A DNA stretch of 64,000 bases from Cyclospora cayetanensis (GCF_002999335.1 NW_020312036.1:973063-1037062); one strand, 5' to 3'; positions 1 through 13,790 are shown, numbered from the stretch's first letter. Translations and numbers: made by a program. Notes: generated from the sequence alone by a model not told the origin.

Positions 1-774
1 ATGGGGGGCCTCTCAGAGCGCCACTGCAGCGGCAACGGTGTGCCCTCTGACAGAGATCCCCATCAGGATTTATGAAGTGCGTTCTCAAAAATAAAATGAA
101 GGACAGTTCGACGAAGTGGAATATGGAGTAAAAAGAGAGAGGGACGGGCAGACAGACACACACACCGGGGGTCGGGGCCCCCTTTTTGGTTGAGGGGCCC
201 CCAGCGATCCTGGGTTTGCCGCCGACGTGTTGAAGGCCACGGCCATAGATTGGTGCTGCTAGATGGCCTCTTTTTATTCATTCATCGATTTGCGCACTCC
301 ATGTGAATTTGTGTGAGTGAAGCTCGCGTGCAAGAGACGCAGCCAAGGAGCTGCATGGAGAGAGAGACTGGAGGTATCGACTGCGACTGCCGCTGTGGGC
401 AGGAACCCCCCACAGCCTGCAGGTGCGAACACTCATCACTGGAGCCTTAGGTGACTGCTGCCTTCGTTTTCGTCCCTCGTGTGACTTCCACATGCGAGAG
501 AGCTCTTCGCTCGAGTGTCTCCTAGTGGCAGCCACATAGCACACATGCGCCTTGCGCGGCACGCAAAAGCCTGCCTTCCCTGACCGTACCTGGAGAGCAG
601 CACATGCAAAGGGCCTTTCGACAGCTGCGGCAGGCCCAGGTGTCTTTTCCAAGTGTCAAGCACGCGCCCTCTTTGCCACCACCCGACGCAGATGTAACCC
701 TGCAGCAGCAACACCTTCATGCACACCTCTGCCTGCAGATCTTCGCACTGGCTGCACCGAGCAAGGAGCGCACC
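1..774. other. Left-edge non-coding stretch
   Basis: No supported gene. The first 75 bases are open in frame 1 up to a TGA at 73-75 and could be the tail of an upstream gene cut by the window edge, but nothing recognisable is encoded. The rest is probably the 5' flank of the S1 gene. Frames that overlap here on the minus strand lack any domain or splice logic. Confidence 0.4.
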
Positions 775-3700
775 ATGGGGAGGGCCTCTCCTGAGAGCAT
801 CTCCCCTGCGAGGGTGCAAACGGCCGCAGCAACCCCGCGATTCTTTTTTCTGCTGTTCCTGATGCAAGGCGCCTTCTCTTGTTGCACGGTGCATGCAGAT
901 GTATTCTCTGGCCAGCACTCTGACTCCAGGCTCTCCTTCTTCCCGGCTGCCGTCCCCCGCCGTCCAACGCAATTCAGCTTCCTGCCAGTCAGAATATGCC
1001 TCGCCAATTCGTCTCGATGGGTAGCGCAGCAGCGGCGGTTCGACCCCCTCCAGGCTTCCGGAGGTCTTCAAAGAGCCCCCCCTTCAGAGCCTCCCCCGCG
1101 TGGTCGAAGGCAGCCGTTTCAGCAGCAGCCTGCGGGCATGCAGCTGCAGGAGGGTCTATGGCCTCTCTACACGGCGGTGCTGCAGCATCAGCAGCAGCAG
1201 CAGCAGCCCCCCGAGGACGACGGCTTGCTGCAGCAGTTTCTTGCACCCTCTGGCAAAGAGCATTACCTGGAGGCTCTGAGGCAGGCGCCTCGCAGCGCCT
1301 ATCTGTCGCACCTGCAGCGGCCCGTCATGCCGCTGGATCTAAAACCCTGGCTGCAGGAGGAGTTGCTGAACGAGGAGAAGAAGCTTGCCGCGCTTTCGCA
1401 GCAGTTGCAGAGTCTGCAGCAACAGCAGCGAGAGAGGGCCTCCTCCGTCTCCGGCAGGGGCAGTAGCAGCGGCGGGAGCAGAGGCGCCTACGCGGAGCCC
1501 TCGCTGGATGACCAAATGCAGCATCTGCGGGACGCTATGGTGGCTAGGGTTCACCAGGTGCAGTATTTGCGGGAAAGGCTGCATGCCTTGAACGTGGTAC
1601 TCAGGGAGAGGGAGCCGCCACCACTGCTGTTGGAGCTGCTAAAGAGAGCCGCAGCAGGCGCGTCGCGTCCTCCACACGAAGGATCCCGTCCTGCTGCTGC
1701 AGCCTTAGCAGCCTTGGCAGCTGCTGAGGGCAGCGCGGCAGCGGCAGCAGCAGATCCCATTGCAGCAACCCTCGCAGCGACGGCCTCCGCGGATTTCCCT
1801 GTGACTGTCCCCCCAGCTGCAGTGTCTGCACAGCAGCACCACGAGCTGCAACGCTTCGGCCTCATTCCCAAGTGGCTGCTTGGCAAGAGTTTGGGGTCTC
1901 TTGTAAGGCCTGTTGGTCTTACGCGGGCGCGAAGTGAGGTGGAGGCGTTTGCAGCCGCGGGTTGGTCCGAGGAGTTTCCCCAGTTGCAGCAGCTGCCTGG
2001 CGAGTCTGCCAGAGATGCGGCAGCTCGCAGACTCGAGGCTGCTACCGTGCGGCTTCTGGGAAGCTACGACGCGCAAGAATCTCCCCTAGAGTACAAACAG
2101 CGCATGCAGCGGCTGCTTCTCCGGGAGCAGCGCGGCGCGCAGAAGAGAGAGCCTCGTGAGCCTCTCCCGCCTCTTTCTGGTGCTGCAGCGACGGCTGCAG
2201 CAGCCTTGCAGCTGCAGCAAGAAGCTCGCAAAGCGCAGCTGCCGGCTTCTGCCGTCCAGTTGCTTACTCGTTACGGGCATCAAAAACCCAGCGAAATGCG
2301 CCTCAGGGGGTCTCCTGGGGAAAACATGGAGGTACGTGAGCGGAGTGCGAAGTTGGTTTGCACACGCGGCGTTGCGACCGCGTTGGCTTTGCCGTGCGCA
2401 GCACAGCCCTCAACAAGGGTTCTGCACGCGTAAAGGCTCAACCTTTAGTCCGTTGAGCAGAGGGAAGGCGGGTGCCGTGGTACCCTGTCCTGCTCTTGCC
2501 CCTTCCCGCATGAGCAGGAAGGCCCTCGCGTGTAGGGGCTGTATGCGAAAGAGCAAGGGAGAGGTTCAAGTTGGCATCGCTAGATTGAATGCCATGCGCT
2601 TTCTTGAGGGGAAGGGTTCTGGAGGGGGCCCTTCGCAGCGGCACTGCAGCGTGAGGCCTCAGGGTTGTGTAAAGAGAGACAGAGAGAGAGTGTGTGTGTT
2701 TCCTAAGTGTAGGTAGGCGTGCGACTGCCGGCAGACAGGAGGCACTGCCAATTTGTCTTGTATTAAGGGGAGTGTGCCACCTTAGAGCCTTGCGGCTGCT
2801 TTTTCAGAGAGTCGTCTCTCTCTCTCTCCGCAGGCAGTGCGCTGGAGTGTGGCGAGTGCTGCGTGTTGCTGTGCTGCGGTGGGTGTGCAGTTGGTGCAAA
2901 GGGCCGCGAACGACCTCCAGCACTTCTTTGGGAGGTTGGCGTCCTCCGCTGCAGAGCGCATCGCTGCCGCGGAGGCTGAGGCACAAGCCCCTGAAGACAG
3001 GCCCCCTGTCTCGCGGCAAATAGGCGGTGCAGAGGTGGACCCTGTGCAGCAGTGGATAGATCAGTTCCACGAGCAGTTGCGGACGCGCAAGGCGCAGCAG
3101 GAGCAGGAAACGCTCGAGACGGCTGTTAGCATTGCTCGTCGCAAGCTCGCTAAGCTTTCCAGTTGCACCGCCAGCAGCAGCAAAACGCAGCCGAACAACC
3201 GCTCATTCATGCGGAATAGGCGGCAACAAAGGGAAGCCATCAAGCAGGCCATTGATGAGGCGCATATTCTGCACACTACGGAGAGGTACTTGGATTTGCT
3301 GCATCAGATAGAAGGAGAAGCGACAGAGGACGGCACCGCCGTAGGGGAGTCTCCTGCTCCTGCTGCAAGTGTGGCTGCCTCTAGAACAAACGAATCTTTC
3401 TCAGGGAGGGAGGAAGGGAAGGGCCATCCCATCTCAGGCTCTTTGGAGTCTCGTGAGGCGCGCGTAGAGAACTTCTTGCAGAAGGCACGTGCGGCTTTAT
3501 TCCAAAGAGCTGCCGAATGTCTAGGGAGCCGTGCAGTCGCTACAGGAGGGCGCATCTTCCCTGGAATGCTGGTGAAGGGCCGCGTGGTTCGGGTGCTTCA
3601 AAACGCGGCGATCCTGGACGTCGGTGTAGGAGCAGATGCCTGGCTGCTCGCCGAAGACGTGCTCCTTCCTGTAGAGGAGCAGCCCCGAGGAGGCCTAAGA

Positions 3701-5747
3701 AGCCTCCTGAAAGAGGGCGACAGCATCCACTGCGTCGTTTCCGTGGCAAGCCGAAAGGAGCTAAGAGTGTCTTTGCTCCCCCTGAGACAACTGGCGGCCT
3801 GGGAAGTCCTTATGCGGGCAGTCCGCACGCAGGAAACACTCGTCGCCACAAAGAAGCAGGCGATACCGGGTAAGAAATAGGCTTTGTGGGTCTTGCATAG
3901 CTTTTCGTTCTTCGTCTCTCGGCGTGTTTCCTACACAGTAGTCGCAGCACAAAAAGCACACAGGCCAGCGCGCGCGGCAGAACCACTCTCAAGTGCTGCC
4001 CCCCCGCTCTCTTCTGAATTCAGTAGGGCAACGGCTGTTGCAGGCGCAAAGGGTGCGGTGCGGCGGCCAGGATGCATGGTGTCTTGTTAGTGTTTTTGCT
4101 TGTGGGGTTGCTTTCTGCTGCGCTCAGGGGGGCTCGTTGTACGGGTAATGGGCATCCAGGGCTTCCTGCCCGCGTCGCACGTCTGTGATACCTCGCTGCT
4201 TCAGCCTGTCCCTCCCCATCAGCAGCAGCTGCAGCACCCGCTTATTGTGCAGGTGCTGCATGCCGATGTGGCGCGCCGCCGGCTGCTGGTGAGTCAGAGG
4301 CTGCCAGTGAGCCGCAGCGAGATGCTGATGCGCAAAGTCGCGCCCGGAGACCTCGTCACAGGGACCATCGTGGATGTGCATCCCTTTGGATGCATTGTGC
4401 AAGTAAGGCACACAGGCCGCACTTGCAGAAGGCCATTGCTAACCTTTCCAAAGTCTCTCTCTCTTTTACTCTATTGCTACGTGCCTTTGGCACCTGTACG
4501 GCGGGCAGGCGAAGGAGAATTCGAAAGATGTTGACACGCCGGCGTGGCCCGTGGAGGCTCTGTGAGGTCTCTCTTGGATCGCAAAGGCTCTGAAAAAGCG
4601 CCCTTTCGTATATGCGTGTTTTGCTGCATGCTACAGTTCGGCTCCAGTCGCGCCCTGCTGCACGTCTCTGAGATATCCAACATTTCCGTTGATCCCACGT
4701 TATTCTTCCATGTTGGGGAGACTGTCCGGGCTCTCGTAAAGAGTTACGACCCGGTAAGCGCAGACAGGTGGCTGCAGTCTGTTGTTTGAGCGCCAGGCTG
4801 GGGAGGGGGGCGCCTATCGGCGGAGGGGAAAGATTCTGAGGTCAGTCGGTGCTTTTAGAGGCTGCGAGTTTCACTACGCGCACGTGTGGGGCCTTCAGTC
4901 CGTCGCCGCAGCCCGTCTGAGGCGCAGACATTGAATTCGCCCCTGCATTTGTTGCAGACAAGCCGAAAAGAGCTGCCCTCAGCTTAGTTCCCTGTCTCAG
5001 TGACATCTCCTGAAGAGGCCGCAGCAGTTGCTTACATGGACGCAGTAAGATGTTGCTGTCTTGCCTTTGTGCCTCCTGAAGATCACGGGGAAAATCTTGC
5101 TGAGCACCAAGGCGCTCGAGAGCTACCCAGGCCAGATCCTGAAGGAGCGTGAAAAGCTGTTTGCGGAGGCAGAAGTCGCGTCCGTCCGGTACAAGGAGAA
5201 GGAGAAAGAGTTTCAGCAGCTTCAGGAGGCTGCGGCCCAGCAGCTGATGCGCTCCCTCGGCATGGATGCTGAGCAGACGCAAGGCTCCCAACAGCCCTAC
5301 ACAGGCTCGGATGGCCAAGATCAATCTTCCCCTTCGACTTTGTGGTGGGGACTGAACAAAGACAGCAAGCTTTTGGCGTTCCTCGAGGAAAGACTGAAGC
5401 AGACACGAAGGGATGCGGAATCCGAGAAAGAGAGGCCGGCGACTGTAGACGGGGGTGACGCACCAGACGAATCTCTCCTGAACACGCGGACAAACGGAGA
5501 AGCAGCTGCTGCAGAAGGGCGAGAGGCAGGAACTGTCTTCGAACTCCCAGGAGGTGGTGCAATACGCGTTCGGACGCTGCGAAACGAAGCGCAAGAAGAG
5601 AATGCCGAGGCTCTCGAGGCTGCAGCCGCGGAGGCCATGGAGATACGCAATGCGCTGCAGCAAGCTAAAGTCATTATGCAAGGCAACTGGCAGCTGCCAA
5701 AGGTCACAGAGGGCCCTCTAGAAAATGAAGAGTGGGAATTCGTTTAG
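775..5747 (+). CDS. Plastid-type S1 RNA-binding-domain protein, probably apicoplast-targeted
   Basis: Five exons keep phase: 775-2331, 2834-3869, 4128-4402, 4637-4753, 5082-5747 (1215 residues). I chose the ATG at 775 because it has a good context (CACCATGG) and is followed by a signal-peptide core, FFFLLFLMQGAFSCC (residues 23-37), then a basic Ser/Arg-rich stretch. That signal-plus-transit layout is typical of apicoplast import. An in-frame ATG at 604 would bury the signal. Residues about 130-500 are Gln/Ala-rich low complexity. Three S1 (OB-fold) domains follow at about 760-840, 865-925 and 935-1015. The second contains GIQGFLPASHV and the third RALLHVSEIS. The text after the third, ILLSTKALESYPGQIL, is typical of plant plastid ribosomal protein S1. 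The likely role is mRNA binding on the organelle ribosome. The family is clear. The location is inferred from the leader alone. Confidence 0.82.
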
Positions 5748-8700
5748 CTGTTCTCTCTCTCTCTCGCTTTCTTTCGCACGTTGCAGTCGCCCTGTCATCC
5801 TTCATCTCATGCACCCCTTTCTGCATCTAGTTCTGCTTTGCCCCATTTCCCAGTGTAGCGATATTCATATGTCATGTTTACATTTGCTTCCCTCGCGTCC
5901 GCGAGCTGCCCAGCGGCTTACCAAGGGCCGAAGGTCCAAGGGGTATTGCGTGAAGCTGAGGCGCTGCAAACGTTGGTCACTGCAATCCTAGTGCGTCTCT
6001 TATTCCTCATGTAGATCAGCGTCCTTGTTTCTTTCGCAAGGTCGATCGTGCACTCCAGCTGTAGGGCATATGTGTTTCGTGGTAACTTCGCTTGGAAAGT
6101 ACGGATAGCCCGCTCTACGCAGACTAACGATGTCCCTTGGGAGACATGAATAGTGCTCGATTTAGGCTACTTATGTGGCATCATTGCGCCATGTGCTGAA
6201 TGCCGGACAGCTCTGCGTCTTGGCGGTGGTGGCACCCCTCGTAGCTTTGTCATGACGGATGGCCGCTTACAACCTCTGGGTTGTTACGCCACTCGGCAGT
6301 ATATTAAGTGGCCTTACATCGAACAGCAATACGGAAAGGCCTACCGAATGCATTTATGTCGTGGCCCTTGTTTTTGGACGTTAAATGAAGTTGTGCCCAT
6401 GTGGTTCTCCTGTAGCGCCTCCTGTCCATACTCTGTTCCTATCTCCACGCTGAGCAGCTCCCAGGGAAAATCAACCGAAGATCTAGATGTAAAACGAGTA
6501 AACGCCAAATGAAACGACAGCATGCAACGGCAGCACCCGGAATTCCATGAAATGGCAAAAAGCATTTTGGCACACGGTGTTCCTGACAAAGCAACTAGCA
6601 TACGAGCAGGCTAGGCCAGAAACACGGCTAACTCCAGTGTATTTCAAAGTGTGAGCTTTTTGTTTTAGAATCAGAATGTCCTATACAGTCCCACCTGCGA
6701 AATCCTGTTCCTTACCGGCAAGCGGAGCTAAGTTGCAACAAATAGGCTTCTGGGGCACCAGCTTGTAGGTGATTATTGGCTAGGAAACGGCAATCGCGCA
6801 GATCGTACGTGATCCCTTGCCAAGGCCAGAGTATGGGAATCACTGAGACGCACTTAAGCCAGTACGAATACAGAATCATGAAGACGCCATTTAGGTTGCA
6901 CATGGAGAGCGGGGTACAGATACATTAAGAAACAGGCTTCAGATGCAAGCCATGACATCCCAACACTCCACCAGGGTACAAACGCAGTGATGTTGTCGGG
7001 GGGGCTGTGAAGCTGTATCGTCTGCCAAACCGAGTACACAGGCCTAACCACCACCTCAAGCACAAGAGCAGCCAAAAGCACAAAGTAATTCATCTTTTCC
7101 TGTCTAACATGCAGAAGAGCATGCTACATGGCGAGATTTCATTCACACTCGGTGTACGGAGTTGATGCTTGGATTAGTATTCATCATAGGGCTTTGCCGT
7201 TCTTATAATAGAGTTTTTCCAGAGAAAAGCTGGATGCGCACTACAACGGTAAACGCCGTCTGTTTTTGCGGTACGTGTTCGTGTGCCACTCTGCGGAGAT
7301 CTCAAGATTTGTAGCTTGTTGCGCAACCATTGGCCTTCCACTTCTTATGGCCCAGGGGTCTCGAGTGATGAGAATGCAACAAGGGAGCTCTTTTAGAGAA
7401 GCCTAGAGATTTTGTCCGGAAGCTCGGTCCTATTTGGTCCTGGAGTTTCTTGTGTGGAGCCTCTCGAAGCAACTCAATTCAATAAAGCTTGAATTGCCGA
7501 ATAAATCTTAAGCTAGACTGAAGGCGGGTGAGGTCATGCGCAGTGTATGCCGGGTAACGCACGTCAAAATATTTCTGGAGTCCAATGATGTCAAGAATAA
7601 GCAACAACTCAGATGTGCGTTTGCAGCTGAAGCAATTCGGCTGCTTAAGATACTGCAGTGTCATGTGACTGACAACAAACCGTGTGGCTGAGGAGAAACC
7701 GCACAGACTTAGGGCTTAATGCTTCTGAAGACCGTGAATCCCGGTGCTTTTGATGTATACTGCGAGGAATATGGGAGAAGCTTAGCTGAAGTACGTTCAC
7801 AGCGAAATTTGTAGCGAGCTAAGCTGCTCTCGAGCACTTTGTACCATACTATTTATCTCCAATCAAGGATTGATAAACAAGCAATTGTTTGGCCGATCTA
7901 TTCGCACATCTTGCTTATTGCAGAGTAGCGTTTGTTGACCCCGGCAAGAATCAATGTTGCGTGCGTGTATGGTACATGCTATGTGCAGCTATCTGTGAAT
8001 GTTCGGATAGGCGTCCCTTAGCTGTTCCTCGTTCCTTATATCGAGAACTATGAACGAGGATGGAGCTCTTTTAAAAGCCTTTTAGTAGCCTTCAATGAAG
8101 CTTATTGATTTTGGAGTGAAGTGCCTCACTACGGAGACCTTGAAAGCATCGCCATAGATTCTAAGCCAGTATAACTTGCATGGGCTGCTGAGATTGCCTG
8201 AATATGAGAAACAGTAAAAGATCCTCTCTCCTGTGGATCAGTGTAAGCCCTACTGTATAAAATTGAGGTTCTTGGACACACCGTAAAGTAACAAATGGAC
8301 ATAAGTTGCACAGGTTGCGCCCGCTTTTGCGCAGCAATATGACGCACAGTACAATGGCATTACAGAAGGCACATCAAATTTAAAGTGCTCCATTGATGGA
8401 GAAGACTGTGGAATCTTTAAAAGTGTGTCTCACGCGCGGCGCCTTTTGTTCCGAGCAGCTTTACGCACTGCTTTTTGGGACCAGCTCACTAGACACCTGG
8501 AAAAGTAGAGCTGGCATCAACTAGTACAAGGCCTACTACTAATTGATCATTTGCGTGGAAAAGGGTCCCCTTACTCAAGGAGGCTTCACACAGCCCCGTC
8601 GCCGACCGCTGCAGCGAGCGTACAACGTCCAGCCACCATTAAGCATGCATGCAGCGAAAAGAGACACCAAATTTTGGTATTTGAACGGGGTTATGGGTGA

Positions 8701-9346
8701 TTATGGGACTGAAGCATTAAAACTGGGGTCCGCGCTGCCGATTCCGCTGCAAATCCCGCACACTGTTCAATTTGCATCATTAGCTGTAAGCAGTTGCATG
8801 TCAGGAGTGCGGCGCTTCTTTCCAGCTATCTCACGAGGAAATTCATATCGATTTAGCATTGTACGCGATATGCTGGACTTTATTTGTGTGCAAAACCTCT
8901 GATTCCCATGTTATTGGAGCTAGGAGCCCTGCTGAAGACAGCCACCTGAGTGTAGTGCAACTGTGACTCCTGGGCGTTTCCATTGCTCTTCAGCGTCTTC
9001 TGATCCGTGGCCTGCACGCAGCGGCGATCTCTGAGCTTCATGGCGTTCGGGCGCCCTTGCTGAGCGGTGGGGCGATGGGGTCGCAGACCAGCACCACTCG
9101 CCAACATGCCTTGAACGACACATACCGCAGCGGCATTCCGGGTTAGCCTAATACGCCAAACCCTGCGTTTTTCAATAGCCATTGAACATCCCCTCTGGTG
9201 TGTCCTCTGGCTCTCTGGTGTTGCTCCAATGCCCTTGTCGCTTTCTTGGAAGCGCTTCGCGTTGACCCGCTAAATTCCTGTGTAGGATGACGATGAAGCC
9301 TATGTAGACACAGAAGTAAACATAACAAGTTGACGCTGAAATTCAG
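5748..9346. other. Long repeat-poor intergenic block
   Basis: About 3.6 kb without CAG repeats and, by eye, lower in GC than the flanking genes. Reading frames are short (at most about 120 codons), lack low-complexity runs and show no recognisable motif. The untranslated first exon(s) or the initiator exon of the AMPK beta gene may lie near the right end. I see no transposon ends or tRNA. Confidence 0.45.
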
Positions 9347-12184
9347 CGGTAGACGTGGACGAAAGATCGAATTGTTGTGCCTCAGGCATAGGCCCTCTCC
9401 AGACAGGAAATGTGAGGCAGGACGATCTCAGGCTCAGCTACTCACACGGCTCCAACGATGGAGGCATCGGAGACTCCTTCCTGAGTTCTCCCAGGGGAGA
9501 CCTTCATGTTTATGGCAGAGGCGCAGGAGAGGCGCGGCAATTGAACGAGGACAACGATCTCATTCCCTGCGTGTTTACGTGCGTCTGACACTTTAAAGCA
9601 GACAGACAAAGGGACAGACAGACACACATATAAATACATGCAAGCACATATACGTACACATTCATACATTGAGCTAGTTCTCTCTTTAAGGAAGGCGTAG
9701 CGTTTTTTTGCAGGCTAAATTTAATACGTAGGGCCGCTGTGGCCTCCCAGCAGACCCGCTGTGTATCCAAAACCGAATTCCTTAATCTTTTGCCAAACTC
9801 TAGCATGCTGTCGCTCGTTATGTGAAGAGTTGTTGATTTTACATGAGCCACTTGTATGTAGTGCCATGCATTTTGTGCAGCTGGACACATGGGGGCCACG
9901 TGGTGTACCTGACGGGGTCGTTTAACAACTGGAGCGTTGAGAACAAATTCCGTCTGAACCGCAGCGGCCATGAGTTTTCTTACATTCAGAACCTCCGCCG
10001 AGGCGTGCATTACTACAAGTTTATTGGTATGCTGCGGGGGGATGCAGCCGCGTTCATGGGCCTTTCTGTGTGACTTGTTTAACGTCGCCAGGAGCGCTTT
10101 AGAAGGTGCCTTTATTACCACGATTTGCGCTTGTTCTGCGCGTACAAGTATTTCAAGCACTTGAAATATATGATGCCGCTCTCCATAGCATCTGGCGGAC
10201 TTGTGGAGTGTTTTCTGTGCCTGCTATGGACTCTCGGCGTTTGCCCGAATGTGCTGTACTTCTTGGTGCTTGCGCATGCATGCTGCCTCTTGAGAGCGTT
10301 GACCACCATGTCGGCGTACGCGTCTCGCTCACTGCATTCGCTTTTCCTTTCTGCCCTTTACCCAGTCATCGAGTTTGATGATGTCGTTTACAGTGGACGA
10401 CCAGTGGCGGTATGCGCCGGACCAGCAGACGCAGACAGACGAGCATGGCAACATTAACAACGTCCTCGATATATCGGGCTTCCGCCATCTCCAGTTCAAG
10501 ACCGTTTCCGAGGCTGAACAGGTTGGCTGGCTTAGTAGGAGAAGGTAGCAGGGCAGAAACAGCCATGCGCATATGGCCCTTAGAGATCGGGATGATGCGC
10601 TTTCAACCCTACCCCACCTCCCTTTTCCTCTTTCCTTCCCCCACTAGACTGTATTTAGGTGTTTCCTCTTGTGTTTGGCGTTTATGAAATTCGGCTTCAG
10701 GCCAGGAACGCACCCTATCATCAGTGCGTCCCTGAGCCGTCGGAATACGCGTCTGACGCGCCTCCCATTCCAACGCTGCTAACGAAGTGGTGCGCATACA
10801 CCTGGCCCTTTAGTGAAACTCCCCCTAACCGTGCCTCTGCAGGGCAGTCGTTTTTGCTTTTTTCGCGCGGCTTGATCAGCTTGGACAGAGGACCGAGCTG
10901 ACGCAAATCGGACCAAGAAAATAGCTGTGTATGACGCCCTGCCTGTCATTCATTTATTTTTCGTGCAGCGCTGTCGCGACAGTTGAACCTCCGCCGCGCT
11001 CGTGCTTTCCGGTGCACTGCCTGTCGAACCATCTCTTTCATGACTCCCATGCGCCACACATCTTTGGGTCGGTTCTGCATTTCCTTCCGCTGTGAAGTGC
11101 AGCTGTTGCTGCAGCACCGTCCGACATGCAGCTTCGTACTCACTGCCCCTGTACTTGCCCCTAGTCCATTCGCTTGCCTGGGGCAGCAGCTGCTGAATTA
11201 CGCGAAGGCGGGATGCTCTTCCATTTGACGTGCAGTGCGCCGTGCAACTCCCTTTCAGCTAAGGGGAATGCACACGCATGCGTCACTCAGCGTCCACTCC
11301 ACTGCCGCGCGTTGCTGTCCTTTGCTGTGCTGTGTGCCCTCATGCAGACCGCAGATCTCCTGCGTTGCGAGCACGCAGCGCTGGCGAATAGACAACAACA
11401 AGCCCACAACCGGGCAGAGGTGAGGCCAGCGCTGCTGTCTGTGTGGCTTGTGCGTGGACATGTTTTCGTGTAGCACAAAAAACGGTGGTTTCCTCTAAAT
11501 CTTGGGGTCCTGAGCGCCACCCTCCAGAGGGTCAGGTCGCTTTCACTGAATTCACTAGTTTTTTGTTGCAGCATATATATTTATATATATACTCCTATAT
11601 TGACTAGATTACGGTAGTACATCGTGCATCGTAATAGTACAGCAGCAGGCTATATCTGGCGAAACCGCTGCTCGGCGTTCCCGTTGTTCTGCTAGGAAAA
11701 GGAGGCCCTCAGGGCGGGTAGCCTGTAGAGTGCTGTGCGCTGCGTTTCGCTGTCTTGGAATTCGGTGCACAGATATGCGACGTACATCTACTTGACGGTG
11801 AATCCGCTATATCCATTTCCAACTTCGGGGGAGAACGGCGAGACGGAGGAGGATGTCAACATGTCTCCTGGATCCACCACGTCGCTGAACCCCCTAAGGG
11901 ATTTTCTAGTACTCCCCGAGGCAACCACTCCGCGATCACGAGCCGATACGCAAGCCACCGAGTGCCCAGCACCCTCGGTCGGCTCGCAGTGCTTTGACGG
12001 AAGCCCCAAGAGGCCTGAAGAGTCGCTTTCCCCAGCGACGCCGGAAGAAACCGAACCAGGAGCAACCACAGAAGTTCCCCAGAAAGTTTCAGACAAAGAA
12101 GTATCCCCTGGCACCTCGCCTGCATGCCCCAATGATCTGCACATACGCTCATCAAAAGCCACCGGCCTGGGTGGGGAGGACTAA
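9347..12184 (+). CDS. AMP-activated protein kinase beta subunit with CBM48 domain (5' end unresolved)
   Basis: The beta subunit scaffolds the AMPK/SNF1 kinase and binds glycogen-like polymers. Exons that keep phase are 9347?-9578, 9881-10026, 10394-10521, 10701-10789, 10969-11071 and 11729-12184. Joining exons 1 and 2 gives the canonical start of the CBM48 domain (VFTWTHGG, then YLTGSFNNW). The domain continues through YYKFIVDDQWRY and GNINNVLD. The Trp, Lys and Asn residues that bind sugar in the mammalian subunits are therefore present. Exons 4-6 carry the C-terminal alpha/gamma-binding region (SNHLFHDSH, then RYATYIYLTVNPLYP), followed by an acidic Ser/Thr/Pro-rich tail of about 115 residues. 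There is no ATG in the first exon: its frame opens after TGA 9337, with a possible acceptor at 9345-9346, so an initiator exon must lie further left. The exon 4 end (10786 or 10789) is ambiguous. Coccidia store amylopectin, which fits a starch-sensing kinase. Confidence 0.85.
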
Positions 12185-13790
12185 AGACACGCAGCGCAGG
12201 CAGCCCACCTGCTGCAGTTGCCACGACGAACGCGGCCGCTGAAGACTCTCACAATGCTGTGTACTTTGGCATCCCTTGTAGATCAGGCACGGCAGGAGGT
12301 GCTCTCGCTGAAATGCATGTGTTCGCTCAAGCACTATACTACTGCCCGTACGTGACAGAGCGAGACTTTTTTCCTTCCACCCACAGAGACATCACGGGGG
12401 CTACAGGCTACCCCATCTGCAAACCGAGTAGCTTTCAGCGTAGGTGGGAGGCAGCAAGCGTAGTTTCAGGCTGCATCCGGACGGCAGTACACACCATTTT
12501 TGCCCCTCCCTTTGGAACACCGACAGAAGCAAGCGTCTGGTGCGTGCAGAGGCCAGTTAGATTTTAATGTAAAGGCCCCATCGAGAAGGAGTGCGTGCCC
12601 CTTAAGCGTGCAGCAGCAGTACAGGCGTCGTTAATGAGCAGTTGCTTCGTGGCATTCGGCCACAGCAACTCTTAGATTGAAGGCTCTGCTGCAATGCTTG
12701 CGGCAAGGCAGTATAGGTTTGCCCTAGGGCACCACTTGGTTGCTCCGAAGATGTTTTAGGGCGGGCATTGATTTATCTGACGCAGATGCCTTCTGTATAA
12801 AACACGTGGAACTAGCGACCTCTACTTGAAAGCAAGCTGCAGTGATGCCTAGGCACGCAAAAGAGCGCTCTAAAATTCATCGAACACGAGAGAAGAGAAG
12901 GTACGACCTTAAGGCATGTGCCCGCGGCAGCGGAAAAGAGTCGAGGGGCCGCTGCTTGCGGAAGCTTTACAAAATGGGAGACACGCAACCGTACATGATG
13001 GCCAAGCGAAGCGCCCGCCAGCGGTAGCAGCCGCTACAGCAGCGTGCTTTTGCGCTAGACACGGCAGCCAAGCGCCCCTGGCCCTAAAAAGAGAGCTGTG
13101 TGCTTTGGAAGACTCGCAATCGTCTCACTTCCGTTGGAGCATAGTACGTACCTGCCGCCTGGAAAGACGAACAAATTTTCAAAATGCATCACGGTGCCGC
13201 CTAGAGCAAGAAGCGCCTCTCGCCTCGATGTGCATGGATGGATACCACTGCTGTGGTGCTGCTTCGGCCTTAAAGTCATATATATAAATATATGCATAGA
13301 TATATATATATATATATCAGCACCACGGCGGGCGACAGAGTGCCCGGCGGGCTAGCCAAACTAGCAAAGAAGCTAGCCAAGTGAGAAGTTTCTCATCCGG
13401 AGCGACAAGCAGCTGGCGACTCTACCCAGCTCTGGCCTTCGGAGGTGAATGCCATGCCTCCAGACGTAGATACACACAAGAAAAGCCTGCGGTGACTGCT
13501 GCATATTCTAGCAGCAAGTACAAACAACAGTCATCATCCGCACCCCTGCAGCGAGGAATTCCATAAAATTACACCGTGCGGAGGGAGTTCCCTCGCATTG
13601 GAGAAGAACGCTAGACAGGCATTTGTAAAGACGTTCCTCGCAACAGACTAACTGCGTGCAGGGCTATGACCCGCCCGGAGGTCCGGCAGGTAAAAGTACT
13701 GCCGATTGCGCTGATACTCCAGAGGGGAAACGAATCGCTGGCGTCGCGCTGTCCCGCCTGCAAAAGGCCAGAAACAGAATCAAGCGCTTG
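12185..13790. other. Intergenic, with a TA microsatellite
   Basis: Nothing convincingly coding. It contains the convergent 3' ends of the AMPK beta gene (plus) and the helical-repeat gene (minus), and a TA-rich simple repeat at about 13277-13318. Short frames here have no splice or domain support. Confidence 0.4.
13277..13318. repeat. TA simple repeat
   Basis: (TA)n with a central ATATGCATAG interruption. Confidence 0.9.
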
